Assembly: GCA_034401135.1 (NCBI GenBank)
Contig: JAWZSP010000001.1
Coordinates: forward strand, 248,001 to 312,000
Origin: Volutella citrinella
Lineage: Eukaryota > Ascomycota > Sordariomycetes > Hypocreales > Nectriaceae
DNA: 64,000 nucleotides
Reading direction: 5' to 3'
Below are positions 44,044 to 54,193 of this stretch, piece after piece; position 1 is the stretch's first letter; each line of letters opens with the position of its first letter. The position numbers and the translations under genes are program-made. Under the pieces are notes generated by a model. It was not told where the DNA came from, did not search any database, and worked only from the letters and a program-made list of their open reading frames with translations.

Positions 44044-46567
44044 TTAGTAAATCTCTTCCGTGTTGCTAAGCCACCATGCATCACTAAAGGTCACAGCACT
44101 CAGTAGGCCGCTAAAGTCGGTAGAACCGCCAAACTCGCCAAATGCACTGTTCAATAACTTAGATACGTAACTTCTGTATGAATGGAAACTGATGACAAAC
44201 CTAGGATCAATCGTCAGGCTGGCAGGGGAAGCATCATTGTCAAGACCGCGATGATCGCTTGTAGAATGATGTGCCAGGGTGGCCGAGTCCGTTGGTAGAA
44301 GTAACTGCTGCGTTTCTCTCTGGATCCCAGCCTCGTCTACAGAGACTGCGTTGTTCTTGACAGCGGCGGATGAAGAAATCTTTTGAAGAGCTGCCTTGAA
44401 GAACTTGGCCACAAAATCAGCACCCCAGTATGTTTTGCGCAGTTCTTCCATAACAATCATGCACATGTCCAAGTGATGGTTGCCGACCTTCCGCATGATC
44501 AAATTCGGTGATGCTGACTCCATCAGATGTATTTGCATCACTGGCATGAGGGCGACAACACTGTGTATGCAAAGATGATTAGATGGCCCTCTTAGTTGGA
44601 AACAAGGACGGCACATACGTGTAGGACTGACAGTAGTGAAGCAGATCAATGTTAATGAGGTCGCTGAGGATGCTACTGCAGTTTGAGGCAGCGTTTCTTG
44701 TTCTTTGAAATGCTGTAGACTGAAATCGGACAGCCAGGTCCTGATAATTCAGGATGCTCGGCCGGTAAAGAGTAATGATGACTGCTCTTCCAAACTGTCA
44801 GAATCCGATACTCGAGTCCCAGAAGGCCATCTTACTCAAGACACAAGTCAATTTGCCTCTGATGCAGAATGGTAGTCTTATCCAAGTTGTCGCTCCTCTT
44901 CAGGGGAGGGGATTCGAGACAGCGAACACAGTCTTCCATTCGCTCCAGCTCACTAAGAGGTGAATCTGTTGCCGGGACCTGGTAGATGTTGGCCAGGATG
45001 TCACCCAGCGCCTTTGTAAGACTCATCCACCTAACCCATTCTTTAAGAAACTTGGTATAGCACTCTGGGAAGTACTTCATCCTCATGGCCTCTGGGAGAT
45101 GCTGCGAGAGAGATTCAATGTCGAAAAGAGATGGCCAAGGCTGGTCACTATCCGCCCTCCGAATCCGCATAGGTCTGCCCAACGCCAAGGATAACCATGC
45201 CTCACGAGAGTAGCATGTCCACCAGAGGATTTGCCAGTGCCGAAATGTTCTCTCGGAAATCGTCTTGCCAACAGGATATCGACTTCTTTGATCACGATGT
45301 AAGCCCAACGTGTGGCAGAGGCCAATGGCTATTCCGTTCCAGTGCCACGCCCCTGCACGGTCGTCTGCATCATTAACCCAGAAGCTGAGGAGAAGGGCCG
45401 ACTGGAGAAGTGTAATCTTGTTCTGCTCATACTCGAGTGCGTTCAAGGCCTAGTCAAGTCAGCTTCGTTCAGATGAAGGGGACGTCTGTTGGCCTACCTT
45501 TGCTCTCTCGTATGTAAACTTCTTGAACGACTTCCTCGACTTGTGGCCAGCTTCGTTCAAGGAATCTTGGTCGAGAAACTATGGCCAGGTTAAGAACCTA
45601 GCTGTAAGCTAGAGAAGAAGAGACTTACGCTACTGGTTGTGAAGAGAAGGCTCCACAAGAGCAATGGACTAATGCCCAGTACCCCTTTCTGGTCTATCGA
45701 CTCAACAAGACCTGCGGGGTCCACAACGGGAAGAAAAGGGTGCACATATGTGAAGTAAGTTTTGAGAATGACTGTGAGATGAGCCGAAGCGGGGAATTGA
45801 AAGCAGCCTTTCAGCTCCAAGAAAGCCAACTCCTCGGGCGGCAAAGTACGAGGCGGGTCTTTGGGGCCTAGGAAGTGAAGCCTGTTGTAGCATCCTCTGA
45901 GATCAACCGCGCCGGTAACAAAGCCGGATCCACGATTATCACCTGTGGTGTTGAGCGTCAGCATTTGAGAATTCCTGCGATGTTTCAGTCGCTAGACTTG
46001 ACTAACCTATGTAGTACGGCACCAAGTCATCGCTATCGTCTTCTGAGATAGCGATTGTAGAGGCCAGTGAGCCAAAATTCTCTCCGATGTCTTCATTTGC
46101 GACTTGATTATCATTGCGCGACACGGCTGCGTGGATGGGGCTGTCTGCAGAGGAAACTGGTGGGGAAAGGCCCGGCTGTGCTGCATCAAGGTCTACAGTT
46201 GTGTCGACAAACGGAGATGAAGAATCACTGGGGAATGCCCTCTCTCCTATCGCATCGGATGGCGTAGAATTCACTTGTTCTGACCTGTCACGAGACAGAG
46301 CCTGCAATCTCCGTTTCCATGCTGCCGCACTAATTATCGACGTTGGCAACTTGGCACACCATCTAATGGGTAGATGAGACTTTCTTGTACTTACCGATGG
46401 CCCAGTCTTGGTTGCGGCTCACAGTCAATGTTGTCGCGCCTGCAATTCCGGCACGGCGGACCGGAATCGCTCACATTGCACTTTACCTTGCGCCGCTGGC
46501 ACATCCGGCAAACAAAGGCAGCACGCTTCCGTCGGCTCTCGGGTAAGTCTGTGTTTGCATTGTCCAT
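44044..46567 (-). CDS. Zn2Cys6 transcription factor with fungal-specific domain, 7 exons
   Basis: Exons 46567-46395, 46362-46007, 45942-45629, 45578-45498, 45449-44836, 44786-44619 and 44560-44044 give 740 residues. The zinc cluster CRMCQRRKVKC ... CRNCRRDNIDC lies at residues 20-49. A Ser/Asp-rich linker follows, then the Fungal_trans domain with YFTYVHPFLPVVDPAG, LSFWVNDADDRAGAWHWNGIAIGLCHTLGLHRD and RHWQILWWTCYSREAWLSLALGRPMRI, the region that in this family reads WW.....RD...S...GRP. The exon 5/6 junction (acceptor at 44787) is the least sure. It lies inside the oxidative cluster and is the natural candidate for its pathway-specific activator. Confidence 0.87.
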
Positions 46568-46889
46568 GGCTGACAGGCGATGCTCAGTCTGCTAGCCCAG
46601 ACCGTCTGACCCGATTGTATATGCCAGGACATGGAATGGCGGCTGCACTGGTAGTTGCCGAGGTAGCCGGTCGACCCCGGAGCTTGTGATTGTCAGTATT
46701 GGTCCAGTGGGTAGCCCAATCGCTGATATAGAATGCGGGGTGCGTTAGTTACTGGGGCTGATCCCTTGCTGTGCCGTATTGGTAGCCGATCAGACCGACG
46801 GGTGCGATACAATGCTCGACCAAGAGCGGGGTAGAAACTAGAGAATAGTCATCAACATAGATGATTATGGTCCTTCGCATATGTGCTAT

Positions 46890-47722
46890 CTACTTGCCAG
46901 TGAATCCTCCATCTACTGCCATGCAGAGACCGCTCACAAACGTAGTGCCCGGCGCAGCAAGGAATAAGACCGCACTGGCCAGTTCATCGGGCTCCCCAAA
47001 ACGCTCCATAGGAACCCGCGAATTGATGTACCGTGTCGCCTCCGGGTTGGATTGGAACTCGGCAGTCATGTCCGTCTTCATGTAGCCGGGGGCAATACAG
47101 TTCACCTGGATCCCTTTGTTCGCCCAGTCGTTGCTGAACGCCTTGGTCATCTGCATCACTGCACCTTTTGTCGAGGAATATGCACTGACATGGGTCCCTG
47201 CTTGCCAACAGCTGATGGAGCTAATGTTGATGATCTTGCCAGGTCTGCCTAGTGCAAGGAGCTTTCGACCAAACTCTTGCGAGGAGATGAACATGGCTTT
47301 GAAGTTGACATCCAAGTGCTATGAGCATCAGTACCATTCTTGTCGCTAACAGCGGGGGTGGGTCTCACGAGGTCAAGTTCCTCGTCCGTGACCAGCTCAG
47401 CGGGATTTCGCTTGATGAATCCTGCGCAGTTTAACAGGATGTCCGGGACGACGCCAGAGTCCCAGATGGCTTCATAACACGCTCTGAGTTTAGTGCCGTC
47501 TCTCAGATCACACTCAAAGCTCTGGATTGTCGATCCGATGTCCTTGACTCTCCTCTGCAGGTCCTCGGAGAGTGTATCCCCGGGCGCTTCAATCGATATA
47601 ATGCTCGCTCCAGCCCTAGCGAGCGCCATCGTCATGGCGGACCCAAGTCCTCCAGTGCCTCCTGTGACGATGGCCGTCTTCCCCTCCAGAGAAAATGTGT
47701 CACTGAGATACTGGGAGGCCAT
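46890..47722 (-). CDS. short-chain dehydrogenase/reductase (KduD / gluconate dehydrogenase-like)
   Basis: Exons 47722-47369 and 47318-46890 give 260 residues. The cofactor motif TGGTGGLG is at residues 20-27, NCAG follows, the catalytic serine is in INISSISC, and the YxxxK motif is in VSAYSSTKGAV. The C-terminus DGGFTGK is typical for classical SDRs. Closest in style are 2-deoxy-D-gluconate 3-dehydrogenase and 3-oxoacyl reductase-like enzymes, so a ketone/alcohol interconversion with NAD(P)H is expected. It lies 320 bases upstream of the regulator gene in the same direction and is the likely last member of the cluster. Confidence 0.92.
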
Positions 47723-48654
47723 TTCAATCAGAACCTGCGATCGAGTTCTGTGGAAGAAATAGAAACGGTGGCCGTCACCCCGTCTTGAGCGAAAGAGCCT
47801 CGCCAGCGTCGCTGCTGCTGTGTCAGAATGTCGCGGAAGCCTGGGCAATCCTGCCGAGCTACCCGTTGTCTTAATTACGAAGAGCCGACTTGGCCGAGAC
47901 GTCCCATCAATCTCATTGCACGGCCGGTATACTGCAATACATCCCGTCTCCTACGTACTTGTTTGCTCTGCAGCCGTTGTGCTCTGTTTTGACCAATTAG
48001 CTCTGGCAAGCTGTTTAGTACAAGTATGCTAGTCTTAGGCCTTCAGGTGATGTTTTTCGTAGTCTGCCATGCCAAAATTGATGCTCAGATCTACAGATCG
48101 TGAGATTGCTTTGGCATAATCGCTTCCACAAACCTATCAAAGCGAAACATAGCCCTATTAGAGCTAAACATATCCTCAGCGATTTTCAAACTTTAACCTT
48201 GTCATCTGTCGCCAGTCACCGTACAGGTGGCTAACCGAGCGCATGACTATTTCTCCCTTTCGCAGCTATGAGTGGTATTACGCCCTGGATCGAGAGTCGT
48301 ACTCATGGTCTAGGCACCCCAATGGGATGCCGGGAACTTGCAGCGACGCCACATGTCCCAATTATGAGGACCATGCGTTGTGCGTGCGGTGTAGAGCGTA
48401 GTGCTCCTCAGCAGATACCTTTAGGAAACAAATTGAAGGAGACACAGCCGTGTGGCAAGAGGAATGAGGACGTGCCATCGGGTTCTGTCCCGTAAGTAAT
48501 CTAAGAACTCGCCGTGTTCAATAGGCCCAGGGCCTGAATCTCCATTATAAAGCATAGTGTTAGGCAAGCACAGCGTTAGGAAGCATAGTATTAGGCAAGC
48601 GCAGTATTAGTCACTTAGTTCATCATCATACATCACGATCTCGCGTGTCTCGTA
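47723..48654. other. intergenic, no gene
   Basis: Promoter of the SDR and a repeat near 48.58 kb. No coding frame of note. Confidence 0.55.
48551..48613. repeat. four-copy imperfect 15-16 bp tandem repeat
   Basis: Units start agcatagtgttaggc, agcacagcgttagga, agcatagtattaggc and agcgcagtattagtc. The period is 15 to 16 bases and the TTAGG core is kept in most copies. Confidence 0.7.
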
Positions 48655-49942
48655 TTAAATAAAGGCCACAAAAGCACCAAGAAAAAGGCTCAACCCCCAA
48701 CCACCCACTCCTCCCGCAGACTGCATCATCGTCGCTGCTGACCCCTTGGGGGTTGTATCAGCAGGTTTCTGGGCCGTCGTAATGCGATCTAGATACGTCT
48801 TCTCAAAAACTGGCAGCCCATCATTGGTCCCGTTGATCCTAGTACTGTTTTCCTTGAGCAGGTTTCTTTTAAACGACAGAGTCACTGACGCAGACACGTT
48901 CCACACCAGCCCGTCGGTTTGGCTTTTTATAAAGTTTGAGGTCTCAAAGTCGTGGTCCAGCGCGTTATCCGGCTTGCAACTCGGGATCCGCGAGGTCATC
49001 CAGGCGGCCTTGTTGTCAAGCTTGTAGTCGAGCTTCATGGTCATCGAGTCGGCCCCAATGTCCTTCATCTCGGCCTTGGCGCCCTTGTCCGGCCAAAACG
49101 TCGGCGTGGTAGTGTTCTTGAATGTGTTTCCCTCTGGTAAGTAGCTGCGCGGAAAGCGGCCGCCAATGGCCAGGTTAGCCGTCTGGTTCATGCTGCACAC
49201 ATCGCTCAGCGTGATGTGCTGGCTCAAGAATAGTCCATCCTCCTGTCTCGAGGCACGGAAGCCGCGCTTGGGGTATCCAAGGTACTCGGCGGTGGCTGAA
49301 AAGACGTTGTTGCCCGTATCCTTGACGCTTGTGTTCCAGTATACTTCTCCAAGGCTCATGGAATGGTCGGCGGTGGATCGCGAGTAGAAGTCATACTCGG
49401 TTTCGCCACAAAATGAACCCGAGATCCGAAAGTCGCTCGACCGGATATAGACCCATCTATGGAGGATGTCGAGATAGGGGCTGTCGGTGCCGTTTGTCTG
49501 GGCAGCGGGAGGGTAGGCGTACAGGCTCCAATGGATAGGGTTTCTGGATTCTGCAGACAGTGCTACTAATAATAGCGCGGAATATTCGTACTTTTTGGCC
49601 TTTCCATCGTCGTTTTCACAAGGATTGCCGCTGCTCGTCCACGCAGTGTTGTTCGTGATTTCGTGTTCAACCGTCAGCGTTCCGTTGTAGTACAGCCCTG
49701 GGAGGCCATAAAGATATTGCCGTTCCTCCAGCATGGCGCATCCGCATTGTCCTAGCCCGCAAGGATCAAAGGTCCCGTCAATGACTTCCAAGGCTTTCTT
49801 CTCATAGTAGGTGCAGTCATATGAGCCAGTGCCTGAGCTGCCGCCGCCCGAGCCACCACTACTACTGCCACATGCTACCATTATCTGATTCCTGAATTCA
49901 GCCGAGCTGAATGCCTCGCCATTTTCGCAAGGGTATCGTACC
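48655..49942 (-). CDS. secreted glycoprotein with GPI-like tail, 5' end unresolved
   Basis: The frame encodes about 430 residues with around ten N-x-S/T sites, several cysteines, a Gly/Ser-rich stretch (GSSSGGSGGGSSGTG) and a hydrophobic end GWGLSLFLGAFVAFI without a following tail, as in GPI-anchored proteins. There is no ATG at the beginning and a stop lies just upstream, so at least one 5' exon with the signal peptide is missing from this model. A likely acceptor is CTCAG just before 49942. I do not recognise the family. It may be a wall or membrane surface protein. The small gene at 50.1-50.4 kb, which starts with a signal peptide, could in principle supply the first exon, but no junction in the right phase was found. 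Confidence 0.65.
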
Positions 49943-50073
49943 CTGAGACGAACGACTCCCACCAATCACATCAATGTGAAACCAGCCCTGGAAGTGATGT
50001 AATTGCTCAGTGTCCAGTTCCTCTGTATAATAGTTAACTCTGCTGAATACGGTACCTCATTCCTGTCTCATCC

Positions 50074-50442
50074 CTATGCCCTAATTCGCACAATTGGGTT
50101 TGTGTTATGCAAGTTCAGACACAGGTAGACATAGGCTTTTGATAGGGACCATTGTGATATCAAAGCTGAGATTATTAGGGCCAAGGTTAAAAAGTACAAG
50201 TATTCTGCACTGCTATTGTCCACGGCTTGGGCAGTCAGGTTGAGGGTGCCCACAAACTGGGCCAGCTGGCAGGCAATCGATTCGAGATGGGAGGCGATTT
50301 GTTCAGCTTCATTCCAGGCGTAGCTTTCCTTTGGGCCCTTATCCCAATTGTCGTCGAAAAATTGCTCTACTGCCAGAGCAGCAGAAACAAGCGCAAATAA
50401 CGCCAACAAAAGCAGCTGGAGGTGCATCATCATGGACATCAT
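50074..50442 (-). CDS. small protein with signal peptide and one membrane helix
   Basis: 122 residues. The N-terminus LQLLLLALFALVSAALA is a signal peptide; a charged region with two N-glycosylation sequons follows; YFLTLALIISALISQW is a membrane helix near residue 90. No known domain. Because it lies immediately 5' of the glycoprotein gene on the same strand, it may be an upstream exon of that gene or an independent small gene. Confidence 0.5.
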   Translation of the reverse strand: MMSMMMHLQLLLLALFALVSAALAVEQFFDDNWDKGPKESYAWNEAEQIASHLESIACQLAQFVGTLNLTAQAVDNSSAEYLYFLTLALIISALISQWSLSKAYVYLCLNLHNTNPIVRIRA

Positions 50443-50792
50443 GGTAAATGTCGAAATGGTCTGCTATCACGGAGTAAAACAGTTAGCGATGCCTATAGGG
50501 TCCCTATGGGACACTCACAAAGAATTCTTGCTTGTGAAAAAGGTGGTAGACGCTGATGATCCTTGGGCTGGGTGTGGGCTGAGTGTGGGCAAGAATGTTG
50601 AAGGAAAGTGAAAATTGGAGACTTCAGCCAGAATATTGGGTATTCCATCGAATGTGCGTGTCGCGAGCGACCAACAGTGTTGCCGGCTGGCTGGCACTCC
50701 GCTGTCAGATGGCAAGCAGTTACGAGTGTGGCCACAAAGGATCTAACTATTACACCGTCACTTTCTCTCCTAATCCTGTTAAAACTCCCCTC

Positions 50793-53700
50793 TCAGTATT
50801 GGATAGCCCTCAGAATCTCAACATTGATACCATCCAGCTCGCTTCCGTACAGATTATGTTTATGAAGACTAAACTCCACACAGTCATATCCATCCCTAGG
50901 GGTGTAGTTGGCCCCTCGCTCGGCACATCGCCTTAGCAGAGCCTCCATGTTCCTCTTCCGCTTCAGTGAATCTTTAATCGATGGGACATGCATTCTGGCA
51001 TACTGCAACTGGAATGCTGCCATGCCGGCTAGGATGGCCGTCGCGTACGAAGTGCCCGATCGCGTGTCTACTGATTTTGGGTTTGTCTTGTCCCGAGAGA
51101 GCAGTTTCGGCCAGGCTGACTCGACATGCTCGCCAACAGTGGCAATGTTGATGGAGTTTGGCTCTGCTGTTGGGCTAAAGTCGGAACGATCCCCATAGGT
51201 GTTGGTGGAGTGAACGCATATGACTTCGGGTGCGCTTGCTGGGTAAGCCCGGCCCAGACGGCCGCCGCTGTTGGCCGCAGCAGCAAACATGAGCACTTGT
51301 TTCTTGTGTGCGTTGTCAATTGCTTCCTGTAGGACTTGGTAGCCGTCAAACTCGGATGAGGGCCATCCGAATGACATGGAGATGATATCCACGTTCCACT
51401 CCTCTACTGCATAGTTGATGGCCTATTTGCGTCAGCATAAGCCTCCAGGCCCACAAAGACAGAGAGATATAGTCACCTTTGCCACAATTCTCGAGTCTGG
51501 GACAGTATTTTCCCAGTCTGTGATTTTGCCCACATAGAGCATGGCGTGTTGAGCATAGTCAAGGATGAGATTTGCTGTGAAAGTCCCGTGTCCGTGATGG
51601 TCAGGAACATTCTTCAGTGATTCGTCGTGAAAATTGCGTCTTTCCTTGATCGAGCCTTCCCGTGCTTCAAAAGCATAATGGTCTCTGTCAAAGCCTGTGT
51701 CTAAAATTGCGACCTTGACTGGGGCAACCCGAATTTTATCAACATAGTTCGTGATGAATTTCCGATACACCTTTTCGTATTCATCCTTCCACTTTATGTA
51801 TTTCTGTCTTCTATTGACATAATGTCAGCTCTCGTCTGTTTGATAAAGCCCAGAGGCCGTTAAAAGGCTGAGGTGTGTCGGACGACTAACCCATTGCCCT
51901 CTCCGTCGCTGAAGCATGCGATGTCGTCATAGAAGGAAGATTGCCCTTGGCTCAGGATAGAGTTGGGTGGATGCTCTATGCCTGAGTTGAAGCATGGCAC
52001 TACGGCTTGCTTGGATGAAAGTGAAGCGCATGACTGGACCACCATGTTATAGCGTGCTGGGCTCACTCGACGGCGTTTCGCGCCACAATGAAAAGTCGAC
52101 GGAGCCTGATCTTCTGGGTCATCTATAGGCGGCATCACCGATTTATTTGGTGAGATATGGCCCGGGATGACTCTACCCCAGTCCCCAAAGTCCATTCGGT
52201 AAGCGTACCGGTCAACCTCACCTATGGGTATTTGCGTAAAGGCGTAGGTAAAATGCCGCTCTAGTGGCTCAACGACAGCGCCATACATCCTCGATCTGAG
52301 CGTCTGACCATCGAGAATTTGACCTTCATCATTTTCCCAAAGCTCGACTTTAAGGCAGTTTTCAATGGCTTCAAGAAGGGGGTAATTGTCGGGAATGTCA
52401 TCCCGCCATGCCTTCTTCCCAGTCTCCTCGTCGCCATAAAATACCAGGTACACGTCAATCGGTGCAATACGACAGCTAGAATCCGGGATAAGCTCGATGC
52501 CGTGTTCATCCGCGAGCTTTTCAAACGGCTTGTTGAAGAAGATCTCCATAAGGACCACAGCCAAAGATATCAAGTCCGGGCATTTGTGCTGCATGTTGAT
52601 ACCGTCGAATAAGTTGTCGTGGCCGGTTTCCGGATAAGCAACCATGCCAATTCGACCCATGTCGGTTTGGATAAAGGGTCGCATAGGCGTTCTCGACCTG
52701 CCCTTGAAAAACTTGATGTCTGCCGATCCCCATCCAGGTTGCAGCCATGGAGTGCCATGGAGATAAAATACCGCGTAGGCGATAGTGAGTTGTAGAATCC
52801 TTTCAGTCTTCTCCGTGAAGAATGTGCTTGGGCGTTCAAAACATTCTGCGAGTGACATAGGCTCGACAGAACTGTCGACCTCGAAATCGGTCTTCCAGAA
52901 TCCCAAGTTGAACAGATGGCCACTGTGGAGCTTCAGCAATAGCCCCAACAAAGGTCCTGAAACTGTCGGATTGAGTGAGTCACAGAGCATCTTGACTACT
53001 TCCGGACTTCTGTTGGCTTGACTCGAAGAGCTTGAGCTATGCCCTGGCTCTTGAAGCGACACTGGCTTTTCCTTGAGAGTCTGGACACGGGTCGCGCGCC
53101 AGCCTCGCCTCATGCAGAGAAACATGTCGAGATCCAGCCGCGTACCATCATGAGGCTCATCACGCATCTTCCGTGAACCACACACTATGGGCTTGACGAG
53201 AGACCCTCGAAAAGTACCCAGTTCCAGCTTTGCTTGGAATCCGTGTTGGTGTTGACAAGGACATTTTGAGCAGCCCAATAAGGCATCGAAAATCGACTTT
53301 GCTGCCCTTGAGACAACGTGGGACGGCTCTCCTACGCCAGGGGCTGATGAAGGTGGTAGTCCCCTAGCCTTCTGGTGATGCTCCGGGTGCTGATTATCGA
53401 ATTCGTCCTCGCAGATTTTGAGCGCGCTTTCCAGTGCTGCTCGTTTGTTTGCTGGTAACTTGAGGTTCAGCCAGTGGTGAACAAAGAGAAGCTTTTTGCG
53501 GTCATCTTGACCCCGTAGGTCCTTCCAGGACCGATGGAGAAGATCCAGGCTATCCCTGATTAAAAATGTGGTTTTGTGATATTGTAAGGGTTCTGGCTGG
53601 GTCATGTTGGCGAAATTGACGAAAGCCTTGGTGACCAACGCGTCGCCGAGCGGACTTCGCATATGAAGGGCCTGACGGGCATGATCGCGCAATCTGAGAC

Positions 53701-53917
53701 TGAAGTAATTTAAATGACTGTAGAAGATGCGCATCTCAGCGTCATTCTCATTGCCCCAGGCCAGTCCTGTCATCTCAAGGAACGAGTCGGAAACTTTGGA
53801 CAACAGGGCTGTATACCCAAGGCTTGGGCCGAGGGTGGCTGAGCTCATGGCTGCCGTCACTTCGTATGGGGCTTCCATGACGGCTGTATAGGAGCTGTTG
53901 TGCTCCATCGGGCCCAA
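50793..53917 (-). CDS. large protein with degenerate kinase-like region and C-terminal subtilase (S8) domain
   Basis: Exons 53917-51891, 51810-51477 and 51422-50793 give 996 residues. The first 675 residues resemble the fungal DUF7580-type architecture: a helical N-terminus, then a kinase-like stretch (LQLTIAYAVFYLHGTPWLQPGW, DLISLAVVLMEIFFNKPFEKL) without clear catalytic motifs. After the first splice comes a peptidase S8 domain with the triad in VAILDTGFD (Asp), HHGHGTFTANLI (His) and SGTSYATAILAGMAAFQ (Ser). All three residues are present, so it should be an active intracellular serine protease. There is no signal peptide or propeptide, unlike secreted subtilisins. Such subtilase proteins are found among fungal immune-like and NLR-associated effectors. 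It is divergent from a zinc-finger gene 276 bases away. Confidence 0.87.
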
Positions 53918-54193
53918 ATGGCAACAGCTGACGATCGTCAGTGAGGGTTTTTCGATGGTAAGGTTTCTCTATTTAGGACACACAGCCTGGAGCATGGTCA
54001 GGCATCGGCTGACGAATTGTAATTTGGACCAGTTTCAGGTGGAGCGGGGTAATTGGAAGGCCATCCAATGACAGGGCAGCCTGATGTGCTGCCGTGATGA
54101 TGATGCGGGGAGCCAGAGCCTCGACCTCTTGGCCATACTCTGCCTTCAGCAACCATCACCGATCTACCCCGTGAAGCCCATACACGATTCCAA
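53918..54193. promoter_or_regulatory. compact divergent promoter of subtilase and zinc-finger genes
   Basis: Only 276 bases separate the two start codons, suggesting joint regulation. Confidence 0.45.
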
